Assembly: GCA_028554795.2 (NCBI GenBank)
Contig: CM068827.1
Span: 73,632,744 to 73,696,743, forward strand
From: Sinohyriopsis cumingii
Taxonomy: Eukaryota > Mollusca > Bivalvia > Unionida > Unionidae
Direction of reading: 5' to 3'
DNA: 64,000 nt
The position numbers and the translations under genes are program-made. This document shows, piece after piece, positions 39,501 to 49,932 of this stretch; position 1 is the first letter of the stretch; every line of letters starts with the position of its first letter. Below the pieces are notes generated by a model, which searched no databases, was not told where the DNA came from, and worked only from the letters and a program-made list of their open reading frames with translations.

Positions 39501-40759
39501 GAAATGAATGTCGATAATTTATTCAAATCAATGCAAACAATATTTATGTGACTTTGCTTTGTCAATATTGATTATAACTCTTTTGAAACAGATTTATGTT
39601 CTTAAATTTATTTTTATATACGAGAGAAATATAGCCAATAATCATTATTTTACATTCCAACTGCAAGACACAGGAATGGAAAAATGTTGATCGTGGTCAT
39701 ACCTGTTGTTGGTGTTCTTGTATTGATCATCCTCGTGACCTGCGGAATATGCATCTTAAAGAAATACAACAAGAAGAAAATTAAAACCCAGAATTACCAG
39801 GGTAAGATTTGCAACCTACACATGCATAAATCGAAATGTTAACCCAAGTAGTAGTACATGTATATTTTTAGATTAGATGAAGAAAATAAAATCTCGTTCC
39901 CTCAGACACGATTGAATCGTACACTCCAAATCGATTGAGCGTGATATTTCTCACCTGGCATTATATATGTAACTACTTTAACCTCGTTGATTCAAACTGA
40001 TATAATATTTTGAACTGATTCTCGTAGTCTAGAGCGTTTTCAAAGTGTCGAGATTCCACTTTCAGTAGACATATTTATAGTCAAATCATAGGCTTGAATA
40101 TACTGTTTAATCTCCATCTTCAAAAACTGCTGATATATTGCAATGAGGGCTGACAAAATATGTCGTGAGCACATTTGTGAAAGGAATGAATTAATACCAA
40201 AAGTTATTGATGTTACAGTTATTTTTCAAAAACTTGTGCTCAACCGAATAATTCCTGGTCATAAATAAAAGAAAAACGGGATCTGTTGATAATTTTTCTG
40301 ATAAGACTAAGCAGCAACTTTTACAATGAATTCCGATGGCTGACCATCTTTGATATAAAGTTGATTAACATTACGATACAAAGCGATGACATCCCTGTGG
40401 TTAACATGACGACGATAAATTGAATAACAAACCGCTATCACATTTAAGTCAGGAGAAATCAAGATGTACCTATAAACATGCAATGTTTCACTTTGTATTA
40501 ATTTCACTACTTTCGTTTGTATTTCCTAGACAAAGGAACGATGGAAAAACATCAACTTGACTTTCCTACTATCGTTCCTGACAATCCTCCCCCATACACC
40601 ACTAAGATGGAGGAAGGAGAGATGAAGTCGGCTTCTATGGAATTTATGGGATACGGCACCGGATGGTATGCGCCTGCGATAGTGAGCATGCCTCCTCCAT
40701 ATACCCAAGTAGTGGGCCTGGCATTCCACCCGGATTCAACTGCAGCGCCGGGATATTAG
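36514..40759 (+). CDS. Four-exon gene for a single-pass membrane protein with two PPPY motifs
   Basis: Exons read by eye: 36514-36562, 38651-38759, 39674-39801 and 40530-40759, all with GT/AG borders and matching phases (1, 2, 1), giving 171 residues. Exon 1 encodes a signal peptide (MWSRINLLFLVLCFFT) with donor GTAAGC. Exon 2 encodes a short Asp/His/Gly-rich ectodomain starting with Cys-Cys (residues 20-21). Exon 3 encodes a membrane span (about 57-81) followed by a Lys-rich stop-transfer segment. Exon 4 encodes a cytoplasmic tail with PPPYT at 115-119 and 150-154, ending at TAG. The architecture recalls shisa/CYYR1/WBP1-like adaptors that bind WW domains of Nedd4-type ubiquitin ligases, but the ectodomain is much shorter and I assign no family. 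A further Cys-rich exon could be missed. A paralogous exon 2 lies at 21267. Confidence 0.7.
36988..37273 (+). mobile_element. SINE family 2, inside intron 1
   Basis: Head GCTCCGGTGGCATAGTGG..., B box GGGTTCGATCCCC, body missing the block GCTCAGCATTAAGAG seen at 45503, tail AAATCACACACACAAACAC. Confidence 0.9.
37274..38619. other. Intron 1 of the membrane protein gene
   Basis: No exon-like block with good splice borders noticed. The frame at 37865-38089 has a hydrophobic end but no support. Confidence 0.35.
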
Positions 40760-40872
40760 CTAAGGAAATAAGACATGTGAATCATCGTATGAAGAACTGA
40801 TACTTGTTATAAAAATATATATTGTGTGAACTTGCCTATCTTGTAACAGTATAAACGTAGTTAAACCAATAC

Positions 40873-42758
40873 ATACCGTTTATACTCGCGTATATGCCGG
40901 ATAATTTAGAAAAAAATAAAAGCATGGAAGAAGGGGGCGGGGGGGGGGTATCCGCGGGCCAGTGTGTAAACTTGAGAGTTTTTAGGTCCTTGTGTTGACT
41001 ACTGTATTGGCTGTATATCATGGGACACGAACCATAGGCATGTAAAAAAGTAACTTTCGGTGACCCGACAATTATTAAATTGTTATAAAGTACTATGATT
41101 GATTTTGTTATTATTTTGCATGTGTATATGTTCTGATTTCCCCAACACGAAGTTAAATAAACGTAAATACAGACTTCATAATTCGTGGGCCGGTTGAGTT
41201 TACCTGGGAGACCATGCTGAACTATAATGTATAGTATTTACACAATGCAAAGCGTGCATAGCATCAATTAAATCCTTACGTATTCCCAAACATATTAGAT
41301 GCAGATTCTGCTTTATTCATTGTTTCGACCAAATTGCATTCTTCCAGATAACATTTCAGCAAGACTTTAACAGCTATTTCATTTACGTTGAATCACGCGC
41401 GCACGAGTTACTCATTTTCAATGAATGGTATGAGCGATCCTACAAATTGAGGTGATTTTTTTTAAAAAGGTAAGCACGTTTAATTGTACAAGGCACATAA
41501 TCATCATAATTTACATGTTCACAAAGACTGGAATAATAAAAGCTAAAATTCTCAGAGATCAGCTAAGATCAACATCAATCAATTTTAGTTTTGTTTTAGC
41601 TGAACAAACATAACTTTCTACACAATGGAAAGTTTGATGTTCCATCGTCTCCTATGTTGATAGTCGGCGATTTTGTCTTTTCGTTTTGCGACAGCAGTAC
41701 ATGCCAGTTAATCATTAATCATTAAAACCCTGAAACTGAAACTGGCATGTGATAAGAGGGAATTTTGAACGGTAACTATACCAGTACATTGATGTGTAAT
41801 TGCCTGGTATACAAATGCCTGGTGTTCACTCGTGTACGTTTCTTTCATGGGAAAGGCACTATAGCATATCTAGTTAAGCATTCGTAGTGATCATTCTTGG
41901 AATTGAAGTTAATTGTAGACGATTTTATTGTTGTTTAAATTTTTATTCTCGTTTATATTTTTATTTTTGTATTAGTGTAGAGGTAAAATAAATCAATAAT
42001 TTACGTGAATAATGTTTAAACTTAACATTCTATTTAGTGAAGAAGTGAATTCTTTATAGTAAAGTAATTATTTCGTCACAACAATATTTCAAGGTGATAC
42101 AACAGAACATGTAGGACTTTTCTTGTTTAGAACAATGATAATGGAAGATATAATGTAATAATCGGGAGTTCTCTGCAAAAAGTATTTTTTTCCTCCCGGC
42201 GTGAAAGTTGACAGGTATGATGTAAGGTTGCTTACATCAAAGCCAACTACAACTCGGCTTTTACGGTATTAGCATCAAACCGTATTGTTTGTTCGTTATG
42301 CTATCATACTTGGATTACATTTGAATGAGTTAGGTATTTACAATTTCAAAGCAAAGTAAAAACGTAAATGCCGGTGCACTGAGATAAAATGTTCAATGCA
42401 ATAATGCATAAAGAAACAATCGAGTCAAAAGGAAGAGGTAGTGTTACAGCAACTCGCGATTGCTAAATTCTTGTCACTGTTCTATCCAATTATGCACATA
42501 TCTAAACTAGGCAGAAACAAGTTTATACCATTTCTTTTTAATAATCATGCACGCCAACCTCAAGATAAGTATATATGTACTATATTTAAATATAAGTTTG
42601 CCTAAATAAACGCATTTAGAACTTACCTCGTGCATCTTCCGATGTCTCGGAGTTGTAGGTCGGCTTATACGCGGGTCATGCAATTTTTTGTCTTATACCT
42701 GTTTAGTTTGGGGGTCGGCTTATACGCGAACGGGCTTGTACGCGAATATATACGGTAT
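40873..42758. mobile_element. Non-autonomous TIR element, about 1.9 kb
   Basis: Left end ATACCGTTTATACTCGCGTA and right end TACGCGAATATATACGGTAT are inverted repeats. Subterminal GTCGGCTTATACGCG repeats lie near the right end. The corresponding place in arm A (about 21680) is uninterrupted. No transposase-like ORF inside. The target duplication is not clear by eye. It sits about 110 bases after the stop codon of the membrane protein gene, so it probably lies in or just past its 3' UTR, and the first good AATAAA (about 40913) is inside the insertion. Confidence 0.7.
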
Positions 42759-43214
42759 TGCAAAACCAGACTTCCCATTCCACAGAGTGATCATACGTCC
42801 TTGAACCTAAAACAAACTACAGTTTTGTACAATCAATCGCATTATATGAACTCTTTAATAGGTGTATTCAGATCTCAATTCACATCCGGGCAATATCAAA
42901 ATAAAAATATTGATATCAACAATAAATGCAATTGTTCTTAAGACGTTTAGACAGCTTTCCCCACATGTAACAAATGACAGCATTTTACTGCTTATACACA
43001 TGCAGACATGTTACACAGATTAGAGTCATGTAAATACTGAAGGCTGAATACGCGGTATTATACCCATATACGTGTTTTGTTTATTTAGCAAGTAGTTTTT
43101 TAAAATCAGTTTTTGGAATAAATTGTTTTTATATACAGTTTTTAGTTGGAAAAACCCACTGATTCTTCCATGTTTAAAACCCTAGGATGATCACATCTTT
43201 GTAGACCTAACCTG

Positions 43215-43429
43215 GAGATCGTAACACTTTTGAGCTTCATTTTAAGCTCGAGTTCGAGCCTCGAGTTCGGCCTATGTGGGTATGTGAGAAAGCTTGCCGG
43301 TAGCTTCTCTTGGGTTAGTGGTTCTTTCTGGGTTTTCCTGGGTTTATCCTCCACCATTAAATCTGGCCGCCTATCTCGTGCTGAAATTGGCGTTAAACCC
43401 TACAACAACAACAACAACAACAACAACGT
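43215..43429 (+). mobile_element. SINE family 1, partial head
   Basis: B-box-like GAGTTCGAGCCTCG, body and tail GCGTTAAACCCTACAACAAC with (CAA)n. The 5' part of the tRNA-like head is degraded. The corresponding place in arm A lacks it, so it inserted after the duplication. The 137-codon frame at 43230 is derived from it. Confidence 0.8.
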
Positions 43430-44591
43430 TTTGGAAATAAACTACGTCACCCCTCTTTCTCTGTTTCCATCTATTCCCACAACACCTTTCTGTCTGTGTG
43501 TATCAACCCCCTCCTCTTTTAATCTATATAATGACTACCAATCTGTTGTCGGCAACTTAACTTCGCCAGGCTTGAACAAATGGTTTAGAAAAGTAATCCG
43601 GACACTAAATGTGACTTTAAAAAACAGGCACAGAAAAACATGAGTGTATTTGTTCAATTATAAGTCGCTTTACCCGCTGTTGTAGTAATGAGTCCATGCA
43701 TGTGTTGAGTAACAACTCGTATCAAGTTTAGAAGATTTCAAATGGTGTTGTGATGTTGCTGGTGGTGGATGTTATTTGCTAAAACGTACGAATTGGTCTT
43801 AGAAATGTGACTCCTATTATAAATGGAGAATCTGAGGAGATAAGAGAGGAGCGATGGGTAGATTAAGACCAAATAAATCTGAAGACATCTTGCTTTTTTC
43901 TTGGGGTTTGGTGCAGATGTCTTTTTTATATAACAATTATGATCACGGGTAAGTACTTACTCAGTTTGTACACGTGCATTAATCAACTATATTCAGAGTA
44001 TTAATTAACATTGCTAATTACAAATTCAAAATAAGGTCCTCAAAGGTGTTGAAACTCTTTTGCAAATGGCTAATAATACCAGATACCAGATCGTACAATT
44101 TCATGTAAAGAGAACACAAAGTTTGGAAAAGCGTAGTCAAATCGGTTCCACTGCTTGAAAGACTATTCTGAGTGAACAAAAGAAGACGGAAGAGAAGAAA
44201 CAGAAGCAAAGATGACGATGATGATAATTGGAGATACTAAGAACCTATGCAGGAGTACAGTACACCTTTGTGCTTTTTTCTCAAGTTTTCAATACAACTT
44301 TCATTTACCATGTGATGTTCCATAAAAGGGACTTGAAATGCTCAACTTTTAGTGTTGATCAAAGATTCTTTTATAAAAAGTTTCGAGACTCCAGGGTATA
44401 CCAAAAACAATATAAAAACAGTTAAAGAACATCACAAACGATCTTCATGAGCATCGGTAGTGGCAGTAGTTATAATGGTAGTAGCAAGAAGAGGCTGCTG
44501 CTGGTGTGACAATGATAAAGACGACGACGATAGAGACAATAGATCACGTTTTGGTACCACACGTGGAAATATATCCGGTATTAACTAAGGG

Positions 44592-44600
<9 letters not shown>

Positions 44601-44634
<34 letters not shown>

Positions 44635-44638
44635 TGTG
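44601..44638. repeat. (TG)n microsatellite
   Basis: About 18 TG units with one interruption. Confidence 0.95.
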
Positions 44639-45502
44639 CGAATGTTTTCGCTGTGCTAATATTTTGCTATTTCTTTCATTTGTCAGTGTTTATTGTTATT
44701 AGACTTGCACTCAGTGCTGAAAAATATAGACGTCATCTAAATGAAAAAAAAAACTAGTTGTGGATCTTTCCCTATTTGTTGCTATGTGATCTTCTTTGAA
44801 TTCAGTCTGTAATTCGTTCATATTATAATTTGGAAGTAAAAAATTCCTTACTTATGTCTTTTTGGGTTCAATATAATTCCAGTTTATTCATTTTGTATCA
44901 TCAACCGCTTTCACAATTAAATCTGCAAGAGAAAGAAAACTTCTTTCGTCGGTCGAATCTAGAAGAAGATCCAATATACAAGAGAGTTTCTACATGACAT
45001 TATTTGATGCCCATATTGCCAAAAAGGTTTAAGAATCGAATGAGCAAAATACACAACTCAAAAGTAGATTATTTCACCTAATGAAATATTGTATCCGGCA
45101 ACACTATGCGTACAATTACATAATGATTGGTAAACTCAGACACAAACAAAGGGAATAACAGTTTAAACAGCTGGATCAGATAGACATTTTGATTGTTGTC
45201 CTATCGTGAAAGCGATACATTTTTAGCAGGGCAGCAAACTTTTAAAAATAAACGTTGCATATTTTAATCAATTGTCACAAAATGTCACTAACATATAGTC
45301 AAACAATGTCACTGATTGTTACAGAAAACCGCCAATTGCATTAAAGATTTAGTTATCAAACGGCAGAATAGGCAAGGCATCTGTACATCGTAGCAACAGG
45401 TTTTATAGACCTGGTAAGACAACTGTACATTGTAGCAACAGCTATTGCAGACCGAAAAAAAGCTATTGTTACTGTATCTTACCCATATTGTTCTTTGCAT
45501 TG

Positions 45503-45828
45503 ACCGCTCAGGTGGCCTAGTGGTTGGAGCGTCCGCCTCGGATGCGGAATGTCGCGGGTTTGAACCCTGGCTGAGTCATAACAAAGATTTATAAAAATGG
45601 TACTAACAGCTGCCTCGCTTGGCGCTCAGCATTAAGAGTTAGTGTTAGGACTGGTCGGCCTGGTGTCAGGATAACGTGACTGGGTGGGGCATCATGCTAC
45701 ATGTCTGCGGCAGGATGCCCCAGTGCTAGACATCACCATAAACTGTCACACTGCAGACACGGTAGCGATATGACTGAAACATCGTTAAAGATACGTTAAA
45801 AATCCAAATCACACACATACACACAGAG
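45503..45828 (+). mobile_element. SINE family 2, full-length
   Basis: The most complete copy: head GGTGGCCTAGTGGTTGGAGC, anticodon-like CTCGGAT, B box GGGTTTGAACCC, body with GGCGCTCAGCATTAAGAG and GTGACTGGGTGGGGC, tail AAATCACACACATACACAC. Confidence 0.9.
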
Positions 45829-46329
45829 TGCTTTGTACAGCCTTTGATGTCATGAGATCTGCTGCCGACGCTTGTCTAACAGTAAGCAAGTCCTCATTTT
45901 GTCGTCGTCGCCTTTCTTATAGTTAGCAAATCCTCATTTTTCCATCGTAGTCTTTCCAGCAGTTATCCAAACCTCACTTTGCAATGAACTTTAAATACTA
46001 AATATCTTGCATTTCGCCTTTAATATATTTTCTCTTTAAATCAGGATGTGTGTCTGAAGAAAGGTCCAATCAACCAACCAACAGACAAAACATATCCAAA
46101 AGGTAAAATAAACTTTAAGAAAATAAAATCAAGCAATATGAAACCGTTACAGAATTTGTCTTCTACTGGCAAGTTAAAAAGAAAAAACCCCGAAGATAAT
46201 TTCCTTTATATGTCCCAGCAACATAAACGACACATTCTTCATATTTTCAGTTAATTTTAAGTGAGCTTAGTTATGATAAATTCTCCAATTTGTGTAGAAG
46301 AGATAGATTTATTTTCCAAATTTATTAAC
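45829..46329. other. Non-coding stretch
   Basis: A short exon-like segment (acceptor at 46044, donor near 46104) is possible but unsupported. Confidence 0.25.
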
Positions 46330-46470
46330 AAAGTAACAAGGTCTACACCCGAACGTAATAGAGACCTGACATTTGATGCTTTATAAGGACACAACATTTA
46401 CAAATAATGGTCAATTATTAAGAGTCGTTCTGTCATTTTCCTTTCTAGAATTGGATAAAGCATTGACTCC
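46330..46470 (+). repeat. Third, truncated copy of the sequence upstream of exon 2 in arm A
   Basis: Shares AACAAGGTCTACACCCGAA and AATAATGGTCAAT(T/A)(T/A)TTAAGAGTC with 21075-21220. The homology stops before the exon. Confidence 0.7.
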
Positions 46471-46555
46471 TTTAAAAAAGAAACATGTGTTAATAGTTTT
46501 TACTGAAATAAATAATTTTCTATATAAAATGTTCTATTACAATTGTGGCGAACCT

Positions 46556-46832
46556 TAGTACTTATTACACTATGTAATACTCTTGGTAATTTAATACTCT
46601 ATTTAATACTCTTTGTAATACTCTATGTGATACTCTATGTAATACTCTATGTAATATAATACTCTATGTAATACTCTATGTAATATAATATTCTATGTAA
46701 TACTCTATGTAATATAATACTATATGCAATACTCTATGTAATATAATACTATATGCAATACTCTATGTAATATCATACTCTATGTAATATTCTATGTAAT
46801 ATAATACTCTATGTAATACTCTGTGTAATACC
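46556..46832 (+). repeat. TACTCTATGTAATATAA satellite-like array
   Basis: Short units TACTCTATGTAATA and TATAATACTCTATGTAA repeat about 15-18 times with variants. Confidence 0.9.
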
Positions 46833-47140
46833 TTTGGCCAATGATTACAAGAATTTCACATCTTTGATGGTTTTGCCATGAATTGCGTGTTCATTCTTAT
46901 TATTGAAGTACGCGTAGATATTATTAACCGATTAAATGTGAAAAAATGTTATAAGTAAAGATGCCTTGGTCCTAGGTTTCATTTTTGTCAGACTGTTCGA
47001 AAATAAACTATACATGTTTAACAGCGTTTCTAATTACAAATTTCTTGAAATTCAATGATTTTATATATTCTAAGATATCAGTATATGAGTTTCAGTGTTC
47101 GCTTGGACTGATGTATTTCCTGAATTCTGAGTATGGAGAA

Positions 47141-47455
47141 GATGAGCTTTAATTTAGCCATACAGGTCTAAGCTCTTCTTTTGTGGATGAGCTTCAATTT
47201 AACCATATAGGTCTAAGCTCTTCTTTAGAGGATGAGCTTCAATTTAACCATACATTTTTAAGCTCTTCTCTTTATTGATGAGCATCAATTTAACCATACA
47301 GGTCTAAGCTCTTCTTTTTATTGATGAGCATCAATTTAACCATACAGGTCTAAGCTCTTCAATTTGTCGATGAGCTTCAATTTAACCATTCAGGTCTAAG
47401 CTCTTATCTTTTGTGGATGAGCTATAAATTATCCATACGGGTCTAAGCTCTTCAT
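47141..47455 (+). repeat. 45-47 bp minisatellite left of the Polinton
   Basis: Seven units starting GATGAGC at 47141, 47186, 47231, 47277, 47323, 47369 and 47416, with core TCAATTTAACCATACAGGTC and ending TAAGCTCTTC. It ends about 60 bases before the transposon. Confidence 0.95.
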
Positions 47456-47518
47456 TTTGGAAGTTATAATCTCATTGATTTGTATTTGTAAAGTAATCAT
47501 TTTCATGGTTTTCGAGAC

Positions 47519-47762
47519 AGCAGCAGAGAGGGCGAACAGCCTCTAAATGGTTCACCCGTATTTTCGCAAAATAAGCCTTCCTGGGAAATTTCTAAAACAA
47601 CCCACAAAAAAACCCGCGATATCCAGCGTAAGACAACTCAGTCGATGACAAATTGGCTTACCCGGTTATCGCCGATGGTTTTTTTTTTACTTTGCGATAC
47701 ATCGAAGGAAAATATGTGATTGTGTCGGTGACAATTTCGAGGCGCGCCCTCTCTGCTGCTAT
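47519..47762 (+). repeat. Left terminal inverted repeat
   Basis: Reverse complement of 62972-63212 with few differences. Starts AGCAGCAGAGAGGGCG and ends at 47745-47760 with the reverse complement of the same 16 bases, so the TIR is itself bounded by a short inverted repeat. The middle contains a T-run absent or shorter in the right copy. Confidence 0.95.
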
Positions 47763-48430
47763 TATCCAAAAATCGTATCAAGACCGACTCGATATCGTGC
47801 TCGAGGATCGTGTAAATTTATTGTTATAAATCCATGCGGGGTTGACTGAGCCTGACTAAATAAATTTCTGAACTTAATTATGTCCATATCACCGCTACAC
47901 CAAGTCTGATGAATATTTCGTAACGTGTGAGTATCAACTCCGTTAAACACAGCAAGAATATTACAATTATTCCTGATCACTTTTGGTATTTGTGTATACC
48001 GCTGGGTTACATAAATCACATCGGTGTTGTTGTGCCTGCCTCTGGAAAATATTCTAGCAGGATTTGATTGCCTATCCAGCATTATATCATCATACACGAC
48101 TAAATTGTTAATAAACCCGTCAATATCATCAATACTTGGCGCTTCATCGATATCAGTGATAAATTCAACAACATCGTCTCCGTTCTCATTTAACGACTTT
48201 GCATTTTCATTAAAATCCTTTAGTACATCATAGCACCGCTGGTCATCTACAGACGGAGCTACCAAATACAACTTATCCCACCTAAGCCATCTCATTATCA
48301 AATTAAGTAGCAGTTGTGTTTTGCCACTTCCAGATGGTCCAATTATGATCATACGGACAGAATTTGGTAGCGCAGCATGATGCTTGACTGGTTCTTGTTT
48401 TCGTGTTGCAGAAAAATCAAGTACATTCAT
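47762..48430 (-). CDS. A32/FtsK-HerA-type DNA packaging ATPase
   Basis: Intact 222-residue ORF starting at ATG 48430. Residues 31-38 (GPSGSGKT) form the Walker A loop. LVVYDDIM at about 110-117 is Walker B with Asp114/Asp115. TQRY near 143 fits the sensor region of the family. Known role in the group: pumping the genome into the capsid. Length is usual for Polinton ATPases. The stop codon lies at the inner edge of the left TIR, so there is essentially no 3' flank inside the element. It is divergent from the zinc-ribbon gene with only 18 bases between start codons. One of the best-preserved genes of the element. Confidence 0.92.
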   Translation of the reverse strand: MNVLDFSATRKQEPVKHHAALPNSVRMIIIGPSGSGKTQLLLNLIMRWLRWDKLYLVAPSVDDQRCYDVLKDFNENAKSLNENGDDVVEFITDIDEAPSIDDIDGFINNLVVYDDIMLDRQSNPARIFSRGRHNNTDVIYVTQRYTQIPKVIRNNCNILAVFNGVDTHTLRNIHQTWCSGDMDIIKFRNLFSQAQSTPHGFITINLHDPRARYRVGLDTIFG

Positions 48431-48448
48431 GATATATATAAAAAGAAT
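48431..48448. promoter_or_regulatory. 18-base divergent intergenic region with TATATATAAAAA
   Basis: Between the ATG of the ATPase (minus) and the ATG of the zinc-ribbon gene (plus) lie only 18 bases, GATATATATAAAAAGAAT. A standard TATA box would start transcripts inside the coding regions, so either start sites lie upstream within the opposite gene or the element uses an unusual initiation mode. Confidence 0.45.
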
Positions 48449-48628
48449 ATGGATTTATACTGTGTGAAATGCAGGGCGCGTACCCCAAAAGGTGATCTAA
48501 CAACCATTACAACAAAAAATAACAGATCAATGGTTACGGGTAAGTGTGAACGATGCGGTACAAAGAAATTTAAATTTATTCCCTCACAGTCAAAGTCAGA
48601 TAATGTTATAAAAAAAACGAGGAGGTGA
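48449..48628 (+). CDS. Small zinc-ribbon protein (DUF5679-like)
   Basis: 59 codons from ATG 48449; an upstream in-frame ATG at 48377 would overlap the ATPase gene and is less likely. The sequence has paired cysteines YCVKCR near the start and GKCERCGTKKFKF at about residues 33-45, the pattern of a DUF5679-type zinc ribbon. The frame stops with AGG AGG TGA directly after an A8 run (48610-48617). The next frame then continues as the PLA2 domain. In related elements, as I recall, zinc ribbon and PLA2 form one protein, so this may be the N-terminal half of a split gene. Confidence 0.75.
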   Translation: MDLYCVKCRARTPKGDLTTITTKNNRSMVTGKCERCGTKKFKFIPSQSKSDNVIKKTRR

Positions 48629-48977
48629 TATTGCAGCAAAATTAGAAAAATTATCAGGGATTCCGTGGGTTAAATACCCAGGAGAAAAACATCTTCCAGG
48701 ATATAATTACTGTGGTCCTGGAACCCGACTTGATATCAGATTTGACAACCAAGACCAACCAAAACCAAGTGAGTATCTGATAAACGCCATTGATAAAGCG
48801 TGTTATGCTCATGATTTAGCTTACCGACGTAAGGATATGCAGCAGCGACATCTCGCAGATGTGAAATTAATTCACGCGCTAAATTCAATCACGAATAAAT
48901 CTTTCAAGGAATCACTGGCTAACTGGTTAGTAAGATCCGCAATGAAAGGTAAATTAGCACTGGGCGCTGGTAATTAA
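48615..48977 (+). pseudogene. Parvovirus-VP1-type phospholipase A2 domain, in a shifted frame
   Basis: An open frame of about 120 codons runs from the A8 run to TAA 48975-48977 without an early ATG. It contains a Ca-binding-loop-like YCGPGT and the catalytic HDLAY motif (His-Asp codons at 48810-48815), preceded by DKAC and followed by a helical ADVKLIHAL segment. This is the pattern of parvoviral and adintoviral PLA2 domains, which open endosomal membranes during entry. Catalytic residues look intact. Translation would need a frameshift from the zinc-ribbon ORF or another start. It ends five bases before the integrase ATG. Confidence 0.8.
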
Positions 48978-48982
48978 TTATA

Positions 48983-49932
48983 ATGGAATCGATTTATTAT
49001 TCCCCAAGAGGATACTGGAAGGGTACCGCAGCGATTAGTAAACTCGCTGAAGCAGCAAAAGTTACGCTTGTTCCTGCTAAAAAATGGTTATCCCGACAGG
49101 CAATATGGCAAATTTATCAACCGCCACCTAAGCAAATTCACTTTGCACATTTTGATGTTAGTGTTCCGAATGAAGTTCATCAAGCTGATATATTATTTCT
49201 ACCACATGATACTGTTAAAAGACAAACATACAAGTACGCGAAAACTGTCGTTAACGTTGCAAGTAGATACAAAGAAGCAGAGCCGTTGTCAACAAAGACA
49301 GCAGCTGAAGTAGCTTCTGCGTTTAAACGAATTTATCAACGAGGACCTCTACGATGGCCACAACTGTTACAAGTTGATCCTGGCAAAGACTTTCAAGGTG
49401 CAGTATCATCGCTTATGAAACAACATAACGTCACCATCAGACGAGGACACACTGCAATTCACCGTGATCAGGCAATTGTTGAACGATTTAATCGAACACT
49501 TGCTGAGCGGTTATTTGGACATCAATACGCGAAGGAATTCATTCAGGACAAGAGATCGCGCGAATGGGTTGCAAGATTGCCAAGCGTGATAACTGCATTA
49601 AATAATGAAATAACTCGAACAACCAACATGAAGCCCATTAGCGCAGTCACAAAAAACATATACCCGTACAACGACTTGATTTTTAACACAGCCAGTGCTG
49701 GGCAATGACACTGTAACATATTTATATGAGCCCGTGAACTTGAAGGCGGTAAAAAAAGAGCAACTGAGCCTATTTGGAGTATTACCACACACAAGATATC
49801 TAACATAACAAGATCCACGGTAGACCCGCAATCTACAGACTGGATTCAACTGCTCCTCAACGTGGATTTACACGTGAACAATTACAAGTAATTCCCGAAG
49901 ACACACAATTACCGCCCAGATCACTTAACTAG
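48983..49932 (+). pseudogene. Retroviral-type (rve) integrase with broken C-terminus
   Basis: ATG 48983 follows directly on TTATA. The first 241 codons (to 49708) are open: an N-terminal helical part ('YYSPRGYWKG', 'AIWQIYQPP'), then the rve core with Asp69 (HQADILFL), Asp132 (QVDPGKDF) and Glu167 (IVERFNRTL). The DDE triad is intact. Past the TGA at about 49706, family-like sequence continues in other frames: VTYLYEP, then a block to about 49800, then RLDSTAPQRGFTREQLQVIP ending at TAG 49930. The DNA-binding C-terminal domain is thus split by at least three frameshifts. Known role: joining the element's ends to host DNA. Confidence 0.88.

Larger units (their letters stand above)
38620..45450 (+). 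repeat. Segmental duplication, arm B
   Basis: Counterpart of 21226-24870. It contains exons 2-4 of the membrane protein gene. It also contains two segments absent from arm A: 38970-40782, best explained as a deletion in A, and 40873-42758, an insertion in B. Confidence 0.85.

Noticed and set aside
43230-43643. 137-codon plus-strand frame
   Set aside because: It starts inside SINE family 1 and runs through its (CAA)n tail.
46044-46104. Exon-like segment between AG and GT
   Set aside because: Open in more than one frame and without a partner exon, so not supportable.
47141-47455. Regularly spaced repeats resembling a CRISPR array
   Set aside because: Units follow each other without unique spacers, the context is eukaryotic and no cas genes are present; it is a minisatellite. 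The same holds for 55742-56245 and 63290-63645.
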